Below the pieces are notes generated by a model that was given only the letters and a program-made list of their open reading frames with translations, was not told the DNA's origin and did no database searches. The translations under genes and the position numbers were made by a program. From NCBI GenBank assembly GCA_021229015.1, contig CM037781.1, forward strand, positions 70,764,173 to 70,828,172: a stretch of 64,000 bases of DNA. The letters are read 5' to 3'. Of this stretch, positions 41,401-53,400 are shown one piece after another; position 1 is the first letter of the stretch, and each line of letters begins with the position of its first letter. The stretch is from Solen grandis (Eukaryota > Mollusca > Bivalvia > Adapedonta > Solenidae).

Positions 41401-44400
41401 AGATGCAGCAAAATCTGGCTGTCCTGTGACTGTTACAGGCAAGACAAATGTCTCAAAAGTCAGGGAAATAAATGAAAGTGATGGCAGGTACACGATTCGT
41501 GATATTGCCAAAGCTGCTGGCATATCGCTATTGAAGTGTATTTTGAAAGTACGAAAGATTTCTGCCAGATGGATACCCCATATATTGACAGATGACCAAA
41601 AATGAGTACGAGTACAAACCGCTAAGCAATTGCTCAAAATGTTTCCAAACTTCAATTTCAAAGACAATTTGCAAACATTGTTACTGGTGAGGATACATGG
41701 GTTCACTATTTTGAACCAGTCAGAAAAATTGGAAACATATATGGCTAACCAAACCCGGTAGAAGGCCTGTAGTTGCCAAAAGGACCATGAACACAAAGAA
41801 GGTCCTTTATTGCGTATTCTTCTCATGTGATGGTATAGCTGTACAAATTCCAGTGCCGAAGAGCAAAAGTGTTTCAGGTCGGTATTACCAAGATGTTATA
41901 CTAAAAAAGCTCAAGAAATATCAGAAACAACGCCCTGTGTCAGGATTTAGGCAATTTCATCTACTTCATGATAATGCTCCATCACATACATCTGAGCTTG
42001 TGAAGCAATTTTTGAAGTTGGAGGAGGTTACTGTTTTGCCACACCCACCATTCTCTCCAGATCTAGCCCCATGCGACTTTTTCCTTTTCCAAAAACTTAA
42101 AAAGTTCTTATCTGGTCATCGATACAAGTCACGACTGACCCATGGCTCAGCCGTCAGTCAGTGCCTCAGAGGTCTACCTAAATCACTGTACCGTGACACA
42201 TTTCAGAAATGGATTCAGAGATTGAAATTATGTATTTCAAACAGTGAAGAATATTTTGATGGGATGTAATGTTCATTGAACTATTTGAGTCAAATGCTTT
42301 TGAGATATTGTACAATATACATTACATATCGAACAATCCTCATATAAGATAGGTATTGAGTACAGAGATATAAATTCATGAAACTGTTTGATACCCAGAT
42401 GTTCGGCACTGGGTCCTTCACTAATCAGCCTGTCATGATCAGTGAAAGTATCCATAATAGAAAGAAATTCAAATGATTTTACAGGAGTTTATTTTCAATT
42501 GATATGGCACTTACAATTAAAACACTGTTTTCACACATAGGAAAAGCCTAAGCAGACTGTTAAAAGATGCAGTTTTCGTGTACTTTGCACCTGTCATACA
42601 GGTAAAATCGTCAATTTCAGCCATAAAGGTGTGTAAAATATTATCCTGCAGTCAAGGTTGTGAAAACAGCCAAAAAGTCTTCAACTTATTTATGGTAAAA
42701 TGTACTTGCAGAAAAACTTCAACACATTGAAAAATTTGACTCATATAAGTTTGACTCATGAATGGGATTTCTTATGAATATATAGCGGGAAATGAAGGGA
42801 CTTTCAGTTAACTTCGACACAGCAAATATTTGACTCATCAAAGTTTGACACATAGAAGTTCTACTGTACAATCATGTACTTATATTCATCTCAAGATCTT
42901 TACAGGGGAAAACTACTTCTCTAAAGATTCTCTTCACCTAGCAAGGCAGGATTCATTCACATCTAATCTGATTAAAAACTATTTCAACTTGCTGTAACTC
43001 ATTTCAAACAGTTTCCCCTGAGATTAAGAGATACAGGACAAGAGCAAACCATGGAACCACATTAAAATCAAACAACTGTTGGTACAATTTCAGCTGTGGA
43101 GGTTTCCTTCTACCATCCATACCAATATGCAGCAAGATCAAGACTCTGCAGGGGGTCCTGACATAGACAATGATCAGGCACCTATTTTACTGTAAATATT
43201 TTTACAAGCTTCATTTTTTTCTCTCTCTAATGTATGAAATATATATTTCTTGAATTTATTCAGATTTATTTGAATACACAAAATAACGAGTTAATTCTAA
43301 TCTTTTGATCTGCATCACCTACCACAAACCAAATTGAATGTGGTAAGTGTATGGGCATATTCTCCAAATTTAACGTGATCTTTACATGCATCATTATTAC
43401 AAAACCTTTATGTTGAATGATAACTAATGAAATATTCTGAATCACATTACATTGCCAATAAACAGAGAAATATATCATCTAAAACTGCACAAAACATATT
43501 CTTGTTTGTAATGTTTTATTTTCTGAAACATCAAAGGACACTGTTTTAAGTTAGTAAAGATCATGAGAACATCATATAACAAGTTCCCATGACCAGCAAT
43601 GGTCTTACATTTGGTTTGGGTTTCAGTTATATTACCAAGACTTCAAGTTTTAGTTTTAACATGGTTTGGTCTTCATCAAAATTGGTCTCATCTGTAGTTT
43701 TGGTCTTAACCAGATTTGATTCAAAATGTAAGCTTTAGTCAGATTTGGTCTTATCCATAGTTTGGTCTTAACTAGATTTAATCTCATCAAAAGTGTAAGC
43801 CTTAGTCAGATTTGGTCTTATCCATAGTTTGGTCTTAACTAGATTTAATCTCATCAAAAGTGTAAGCCTTAGTCAGATTTGGTCTTATCCATAGTTTTGG
43901 TCTTAACTAGATTTAATCTCATCAAAAGTGTAAGCCTTAGGCAGATTTGGTCTTATCCATAGTTTGGTCTTAACTAGATTTAATCTCATCAAAAGTGTAA
44001 GCCTTAGTCAGATTTGGTCTTATCTATAGTTTGGTTTTAACTAGATTTAATCTCATCAAAAGTGTAAGCCTTAGTCGGATTTGGTCTTATTCATAGTTTT
44101 GGTCTTAACAAAAGTTGTCTTATCTACAGTTTATTTTTATTTAAATGTGGTTTTATCTCTAGTATGGTCATAACCATAACTTAAGTCTCATCTTCAAGTT
44201 TCGGTATACAGTTGTCTTGTGATTCAGTTTTTATTTCATAGCTAAAATTTTGACCCAAATTCTATTTTTTTTCTTTTACAGCTTTAATGATTAGCATGAC
44301 TACATGAAACATAATACAATGTCACTCTTTTTGGAATTATTCTTTTGATATTTTCAGTTTTTTTTTAAACTACCCTGCAAAACATTATATATATATAACA

Positions 44401-47400
44401 ACAAAAAAATATTTAATACCTAGCTTAAGGTAAGTTTTGGAGGTATGTTTTTTTATACCTACATTCAGCAGTGAATCATGGGAATAAAAGGTTCCCTTCT
44501 GCAACATTTGGGTCACCTTCCAGCGATGGGACTGTCCGGGGAAATTGACACTGGGCACTTCAAACTCCCTGCAAAAAATGGTACTTTTGTATAAATTTGT
44601 ATCATTTTATGTTGATTGGGAAATAAGATATTTCAACTCAAACTTCAACTCAAACTATTCCTTTCCAAATTTTCCTAGGTTGGACCAGTATTTTGTGCCT
44701 GGGAAGACGATGTAATATTCTAGTACAAACAGAGGTCAAACCTACAACCTTTGGATCTTCTGTCTTATACATATCCATTTGACCACAGAGTCATACTTAA
44801 TTATCCTGGACTAGAGAGTGTTTTTGTTTTTCTTTTGACAAAACATGATGCATATGACACTTGCTGATACACTTTCCTGAAAATTTTCAAGACTTCAAGT
44901 GAAAAACTTTGAGAGATATAGGCCACACAATGTCTGTGCACATTCTAGGTAAATGGCCCATAACTCTGCTGTAAATAAATGAGAGCAGAGTTAAAACTCA
45001 TTGTGCACAGGTTCACATACTGATACATTTTCCTTTAAAATTTCAAGACCTCAAAAGAAATATTTTGGTAGATAAGCCCAACACAAGATTTTGCAGATAT
45101 TTTCCAAAAATAATTTGAACAGTATTTTGGGTATACAAGATATTCCATTGAACTGGGAATCCTCTCAGACAGGATGGTGTAAGCAAGAAATATAATGTTC
45201 CCTGTCACAGAGTACTGTAATTGTTGACTTTTTTACAGGACAGTGATAACTCACCCTCTATCCCATATACTGTTCAGCTGCTCTATACTCAATTTCTTCA
45301 AATTGCCTAATGAGTCTGTGGCCACTTGCTCAAGCTCATCAAAGGACGGAGCCATAAAAAGTTCTGCATAATTCTCTAAGCCCTGGAACATATAATATAT
45401 AGTATATAAAAATAAATCTGTTTAAAATTTTAAAGAATTACCAATATAGTTTTGTCATATGACTGGCAAAAGTATTTTACACTTTTGTACAAATGTCTTG
45501 CCTTAAAAAGCACTTAATCATAAGGGCCTGCCTCTCTTTGTTTAGGCCCAATAAAATGGTACTTATGTATGATTTTCATACTATGACTCAAACTATGCCC
45601 ATTACTTTTATAGGGACTGGAGAATGATACTAAAATTGAGCCTGAGATTGTACTTGATTATTATGATGAACACAAGGCCTTATCAGAATGTTAATTACTA
45701 ACAGGCCAGTCTGGCAGGCGTTCAGTATGACAAACTGTATGTAACTGTACGCTTATAGTCAGCTATGAAACTATCTCTGTGTTATAAATCACGATTTTGA
45801 CATATACCCATGTACAGCATAAGAAACATGGGAAGAGCATGCTATATGGTCCTAAGGCAACTCCATCACTGACTTACCTGTCTTCTCCATGCTGCGTCAG
45901 GAAGGATAGAGGACATAAAATTGTCTTCTCAATGCAGTGTCAGGAAGGATAGAGGACTTTCCTTGTCTTCTCAATGCCCTTACAGGAAGAAGGATAGAGG
46001 ACTTTCCTTGTCTTCTCAATGCAGTGTCAGGAAGGATAGAGGACTTTCCTTGTCTTCTCAATGCCCTGACAGGAAGAAGGATAGAGGACTTACCTTGCCT
46101 TCTCAATGCCCTGACAGGAAGAAGGATAGAGGACTTTCCTTGTCTTCTCAATGCCCTGACAGGAAGAAGGATAGAGGACTTTCCTTGTCTTCTCAATGCC
46201 CTGACAGGAAGAAGGATAGAGGACTTTCCTTGTCTTCTCAATGCCCTCACAGGAAGAAGGATAGAGGACTTTCCTTGTCTTCTCAATGCCCTGACAGGAA
46301 GAAGGATAGAGGACTTTCCTTGTCTTCTCAATGCCCTGACAGGAAGGAGGATAGAGGACTTTCCTTGTCTTCTCAATGCCCTGACAGGAAGAAGGAGAGA
46401 GGACTTACCTTGCCTTCTCAATGCCATGACAGGAAGAAGGAGAGAGGACTTACCTTGCCTTCTCAATGCTGTGACAGGAAGGAGGATAGAGGACTTACCT
46501 TGCCTTCTCAATGCTGTGACAGGAAGGAGGATAGAGGACTTTCCTTGTCTTCTCAATGCCCTGACAGGAAGGAGGATAGAGGACTTTCCTTGTCTTCTCA
46601 ATGCCCTGACAGGAAGAAGGATAGAGGACTTTCCTTGTCTTCTCAATGCCCTGACAGGAAGAAGGATAGAGGACTTTCCTTGTCTTCTCAATGCCCTGAC
46701 AGGAAGAAGGAGAGAGGACTTACCTTGCTTTCTCAATGCCCTGACAGGAAGAAGGACAGAGGACCTTCCTTGTCTTCTCAATGCCCTGACAGGAAGAAGG
46801 ACAGAGGACTTACCTTGCCTTCTCAATGCCCTGACAGGAAGAAGGACAGAGGACCTTCCCTGTCTTCTCAATGCCCTGACAGGAAGAAGGATAGAGGACT
46901 TTCCTTGCCTTCTCAATGCCCTGACAGGAAGAAGGACAGAGGACTTACCTTGCCTTCTCAATGCCCTGACAGGTAGAAGGACAGAGGACCTTCCTTGCCT
47001 TCTCAATGCTGTGACAGGAAGGAGGATAGAGGACTTTCCTTGTCTTCTCAATGCCCTGACAGGAAGAAGGACAGAGGACCTTCCTTGTCTTCTCAATGCC
47101 CTGACAGGAAGAAGGAGAGAGGACTTTCCTTGCCTTCTCAATGCCCTGACAGGAAGAAGGAGAGAGGACTTACCTTGCCTTCTCAATGCTGTGACAGGAA
47201 GGAGGATAGAGGACTTTCCTTGTCTTCTCAATGCCCTGACAGGAAGAAGGACAGAGGACCTTCCTTGTCTTCTCCATGCTGTGACAGGAAGAAGGATAGA
47301 GGACTTTCCTTGTCTTCTCAATGCCCTGACAGGAAGAAGGACAGAGGACCTTCCTTGTCTTCTCAATGCCCTGACAGGAAGAAGGATAGAGGACTTTCCT

Positions 47401-50400
47401 TGCCTTCTCAATGCCCTGACAGGAAGAAAGATAGAGGACTTTCCTTGTCTTCTCAATGCCCTGACAGGAAGAAGGATAGAGGACGTACCTTGCCTTCTCA
47501 ATGCCCTGACAGGAAGAAGGATAGAGGACTTTCCATGTCTTCTCAATGCCCTTACAGGAAGAAGGATAGAGGACTTTCCTTGCCTTCTCAATGCCCTTAC
47601 AGGAAGAAGGATAGAGGACTTTCCTTGTCTTCTCAATGCCCTTACAGGAAGAAGGATAGAGGACTTTTCTTGCCTTTCAATGCTGTGACAGGAAGAAGGA
47701 TAGAGGACTTTCCATGCCTTCTCAATGCCCTGACAGGAAGGAGGATAGAGGACTTACCTTGCCTTCTCAATGCCTTGACAGGAAGAAGGAAAGAGGACTT
47801 TCTTTGTCTTCTCAATGCTGTGACAGGAAGGAGGATTGAGGACTTACCTTGCCTTCTCAATATTGTGTCAGGAAGGAGGATAGAGGACTTTCCTTGTCTT
47901 CTCAATGCCCTGACAGGAAGAAGGATAGAGGACTTTCCTTGTCTTCTCAATGCCCTGACAGGAAGAAGGACAGAGGACTTTCCATGTCTTTCAATGCCCT
48001 GACAGGAAGAAAGATAGAGGACTTTCCTTGTCTTCTCAATGCCCTGACAGGAAGAAGGATAGAGGACGTACCTTGCCTTCTCAATGCCCTGACAGGAAGA
48101 AGGATAGAGGACTTTCCTTGTCTTCTCAATGCCCTGACAGGAAGAAGGATAGAGGACTTTCCTTGCCTTCTCAATGCCCTTACAGGAAGAAGGACAGAGG
48201 ACCTTCCTTGCCTTCTCAATGCCCTGACAGGAAGAAGGATAGAGGACTTTCCATGTCTTCTCAATGCCCTTACAGGAAGAAGGATAGAGGACTTTCCTTG
48301 CCTTCTCAATGCCCTTACAGGAAGAAGGACAGAGGACTTACCTTGTCTTCTCAATGCCCTGACAGGAAGAAGGATAGAGGACTTTCCTTGTCTTCTCAAT
48401 GCCCTTACAGGAAGAAGGATAGAGGACTTTCCTTGTCTTCTCAGTGCCCTGACAGGAAGGAGGATAGAGGACTTTCCTTGTCTTCTCAATGCCCTGACAG
48501 GAAGAAGGATAGAGGACTTACCTTGCTTTCTCAATGCCCTGACAGGTAGAAGGATAGAGGACTTTCCATGTCTTCTCAATGCCCTGACAGGAAGGAGGAT
48601 AAAGGACTTTCCTTGCCTTCTCAATGCTGTGACAGGAAGGAGGATAGAGGACTTTCCTTGTCTTCTCAATGCTGTGACAGGAAGAAGGATAGAGGACTTA
48701 CCTTGTCTTCTCAATACTGTGACAGGAAGGAGGATAGAGGACCTACTTTGCCTTCTCAATGCCCTGACAGGAAGAAGGATAGAGGACCTTCCTTGTCTTC
48801 TCAATGCCCTGACAGGAAGAAGGATAGAGGACTTACCTTGCCTCCTCAATGCTGTGACAGGAAGAAGGATAGAGGACTTACCTTGTCTTCTAAATGCTGT
48901 GACAAGAAGAAGGATAGAGGACTTACCTTGCCTTCTCAATGCCCTGACAAGAAGGAGGATAGAGGACTTACCTTGTCTTCTAAATGCTGTGACAGGAAGA
49001 AGGATAGAGGACTTACCTTGCCTTCTCAATGCCCTGACAGGAAGAAGGATAGAGGACTTACCTTGTTTTCTCAATGCCCTGACAGGAAGGAGGATAGAGG
49101 ACTTACCTTGTCTTCTCCGTGCTGTGTCAAGGAAGGGGGTAATATGATGGGGAAGGATTTCCAGTGGTACAGCATCTTCTCTGCCAGCTGAAACAGTGAC
49201 ATTAAATAAATGGTTAACTAGATGTGTTGCTATTACAAGAATGCCTGCATCTGCGTCAACCTTTTTACAGAAACTCCTTAGTTAACAGAACATAAGCCTA
49301 ACACTATTTCCTGAAAAGAAAAAAGTTCTAGTGTGATAAGAGTTCCTACCAAATGTCAACATCAAACACAGAAATAAAATGAGGCATTTAGATAATCTGA
49401 TTTTGAGTTTTCAGAGTTGCTGTGGATAGTCTTAAATTGCAGCATATTTTCCTTCATATAAAGGTTTAGAGAAAGCCATGTTTTCTGAGAGAAAATAAGT
49501 TACTTAAATTTAAGCTTAGAGTGAAAGATTCCCTAATATTCAAGGCAACTGATATTGTTTCATTTCATTAACAATGAACTTGAACATTAAATAATTTGGT
49601 TCTATGTTCTTGAAAATACTTACGTATTATCTCAGGCTCAAATTTGAGTATCATTCTTAAATCCCTACTTAAACTAATGGGCATAGTTTGAATATAAGTA
49701 TGAAAATCATACCAAAGTACCATTTTTAATTTTCAAGAACACGGGGCCATGACTGATAATCTTACAAGAAATATCAGAAATGAACATGGAATTTATGTTT
49801 TAATTAACAAAACACCCAGAATTTTAGTTGAAGGAGTGTCCCCTAATTTACTGAAATCTATAAGACCATTTATGATTGTAAAATTTTTAAATTGGACAGA
49901 AAAGGCCCACTCACCAGGAACTGTCAGTTTACTGCTTTGGCATGAAAATTTATCTAGCCAGTAAACCAGACATTACATCTTTCAACTTTGTTTTTCCTGG
50001 CTTATAAGTGACACTTGGGAAGTGTCTCCCACTCCATCAAAATGTGAAAATACTCACAACTGATATCAACATACATAAAAATGCTGAATTCTATGTTATC
50101 TATTTAACTTGCACAGCAGCAATGCCTCTAAAATTCATCCCTTTCACTAATACTCATACAAAAACTGAAGAAAAAATATATTTTGGTAGAAATGCTGTTT
50201 TGGAGTTAACCATCACTGTGACAGTGCTCTAGTTACTCTGTGGTAAAACATCAACCTATTTCAAGTCATCTGGAAGGAATTAACACATTAAAATCCATGT
50301 GATCAGAACGGTATTCAAACCCACAGCAGTACAAGGCTTAGAGATGGTCAGTGACATAGCCACATAGGCTGTAAAACAGATTGATAAAATATCTCACTGA

Positions 50401-53400
50401 TGAAATACATTACGAAAATGAGTGGAGATGAAACTTAACTTATTATTTATCCATTATTGAGAAAGGAAGTAATTATAAAACTATAAACCCAGACAGTCGT
50501 GTATTGGGAAAATATGTGAAGAACTGTCGTCTACTCTTATAAATATGTGATAACACTACAAGACAACGTGTCTAACCAAACTGACACATACTATTTTGAG
50601 ACAGCTTTAAAATACATTCACTCAATTTCTAATCAACTTTTGAAATGTTCAGTCTCCAATGCCATCCAGACAATGAGTTGTCCTCAAACATGACAAGATA
50701 ATCAGATAAATCAGTCACTGTATGGGAGAACTATCAGGAGACAGGAATATTTAAAATCAGCCCTGATAAAGTTGATGTCTCCATGGTGATATTCAACCTC
50801 TTACCTGAATGGTACTACATTGTACACTTTGCTGGACAATTTAAATCAGCTCATTCATGGTTGATCAGTAGACATAAAAAAAAAGTTTTGTGTACTCTCC
50901 GTCTTTCCCTCCCTTCAAAGTAACTCATGTAGGTCACATTATATGGAAAATCGCTATTTTTCGTAAGTTCACCAAAAGGAAATCTGGTTAAATATGGAAT
51001 ACAGTATCCACAAAGCAGGTGTTTGCTGTTCCATGTGACTCATTCTGCATCATGGCATTTTCACCAGTGCCAGGAAGCAAATTTGTAAGTGTAATTTGTT
51101 TTTGTCACAGACAGAGTGAGCATCAAACAATCAAATTTCATATAATTAATTTTGGCTCTACCCAAAGGTTATCACTATACAAAAACATGATCCAATCATT
51201 TGACGCCAATACCCACAAATAAAAATAACACAAAGCAAGATTTAGACTCCTATGTATTGCTGTTACACCTAACACCTCATAAGGTATCCATGATCTGAGT
51301 TTGAGATGCATCCACCATATAGTATTGAAGTTTTGCTATAGACAAAACCCTTTTTACAAAATGAACAAAAGGGGGTAGATAAAGAATTATAGGGGAAAGA
51401 GTTACAGTTCTTGAACAGTGCATTTCTACACCACATAATGTAACCATGATCAAAGTTTGGAATGAATCCATCCTATAGTATTGAAATTACAAAATCAACC
51501 ACGGGGAATAATTCAAGAAAAAGATGAGCTAGAGTTACGGTTCTTTTGCACCTCATCAGGAATACTCATTTCAGGTTTGGAGAGTTTTGAAATCTTGCTC
51601 CAGACAATTTTTTTAAACAAAATCACCTATGGGGGATACTTCAAGAATTAGATGATCTAGAGTTACAGTTTTTAGTACTGAACTTCTACATTTCATAAGG
51701 TATCCATTTTCCATGTTTGGTGTGAATCCATGCAAAAGTGTTGAAGTTATGCACTGGACAAGAAAGTGTGACAATGATGACAGCAAAAGTGATCCCATTC
51801 CCAAATTCTTAGTCCATGACCATCATTCTGTTAGCCACAATCAGACTCACTCACTTCAGAAAGCTATTCTAGTTTCAAAAGGATTTTCAGTGTTTATTGA
51901 TTTGCTTGGGTTTAATGTCCCCCCAACAGTATTTCAGTGATTAGATTATTCTTACACCTACCTGAATCCAATCCTGGAATAATCCATGGAAGTTATACCA
52001 GGCACTTTTTTATGCCTGTAACAATCCAGTGCCTCATATACCATAGTTTTAAAGTAATTAATATTCATCTAGTCCGAAATTTGTACAAGAATACTCATGA
52101 GGTCTAGGGTTAAAACTGATGGTGGTGATACAGTGATTTGGAACAGGAGGTTGTGGATTTGACCCTTGGCAACAAAAAGCAAAGTCACAAAAGTAAAAAT
52201 GATTTAAAACATTTTGATAGTACTCAACATATTGGGGAATAGTTGGGTCCCACTGTCTGGTACCAAGATGATATTATAGAGTGTAAACACAGGTCAATAT
52301 ATCCCCATAAGTTAAGGGGTGCTAGAAATATTTATGCCCCCTATCAATCAGCTATGACATTTTAACCTCCTGAACCACTCATAGGAACTCGTAATAAATC
52401 ACAGACATCTATAACCATGCCATAAAGTTCTGTCTATGGCGTGTTGTACTGAAACATAATTGTCTCAAACAAACATCCTGCAATGATGAATTGTTTATCC
52501 TGCAATGATGAATTGTTTATTCTTTTAATGATCAATTACTGTAGATGCATTTGTTTTAAAAACAAATCCATAGGACTTCTAAACCAAACCTCATGCATCA
52601 TGTACTTTCAACTGTTCCCCTCATCATTTAGGATCTAAGAACATTTATCATTGATTTTCAAAAAAAAAATGTATAATTACTAAAACCTTACAGAGGCTTC
52701 ATCTCCTGTATTATTATATTAGACACTGTTCTAAAACAAGCCCCGTAACACCCAAGAAAATCTATACAGACCTATCTGCTTGACATATCACACAACACGA
52801 ACAGAGAAAACAAACTTAATGAAAATCCTGTAACATAAGGATGCAGAACAAAGATGGACCTAAAATTGATCTAAGATTGACATATCTCCATTGATACCTG
52901 CAGGCCCCCTTTGACAGAAGATTAAAACACTTCATTGGAGATCTACACCCAGTGATGGCCAATTTTCTTCACAAAATAACCAGTTTCAGAGGAAAAACAT
53001 CAAAATCAAATACAACAGCGTACTATTCTGCAGAGTCTTGTCTTCAACTAGAATAACCACTGAAATTTGAGACAAATATAGTGATTTATTTGTGTTCTAC
53101 TATCTGTTGTTTAGTTTACAAGTGACCTACATATTGCTTGTATCTTATTTACCAATTTCAGCCTTCCTAACTAATTGTGCACTTTTTTTCTTACATACAA
53201 CTTAAATTCAAACAAGAGCACAGCATGCAGGTGCCAATGCTTGTCTGTTTTGCCAACTTTAAATATTTTTGTTAAACATTTAAAAAAGTTGACCTTGAAA
53301 TCACAACTAAAACTGTACGATTTACATGCAATACCCTTTAAATTTGATCTTTGACCTTGAAGGATGATCTTGACCTATGCTTGGAATAGAATGTATACAA

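Larger units (their letters stand above)
40430..42342 (+). mobile_element. Mariner element, inactivated, with its own insertion
   Basis: Inverted ends: left 'ggttgttcgatatttaatgt', right (inward) 'gattgttcgatatgtaatgt', flanked by TA (40428-40429, 42343-42344). It encodes a broken DD34D transposase and is interrupted in its 5' UTR by a hairpin-ended element. Confidence 0.9.
40223..42866. mobile_element. Outer pogo-like MITE carrying a mariner insertion
   Basis: Terminal repeats CAGCAGAACTTC (left) and CAGTAGAACTTC (right, inward) with TA on both sides (40221-40222, 42867-42868). The homology continues inward ('aagtcaaagtt' / 'gtgtcaaactt'). The mariner at 40430-42342 splits it. Confidence 0.7.

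Noticed and set aside
41344..41826. 160-codon minus-strand ORF
   Set aside because: It is the antisense of the mariner transposase pseudogene.
45871..45900. Leftmost array copy as the true exon 2 donor
   Set aside because: Its junction (GAC AG|GTAAGT) would read into exon 3 out of frame and hit TAG; the exon-proximal donor at 49106 joins in phase.
45897..49147. ORFs of 350-583 codons on both strands as repeat proteins
   Set aside because: They follow from a 45-bp period with few stops; frames on both strands are equally open, the units carry splice-donor copies, and phase analysis places the array in an intron.
50760..50830. Possible exon ending at a GTAAGA donor in intron 1
   Set aside because: No acceptor with an open frame precedes it, and it is not needed for phase between exons 1 and 2.
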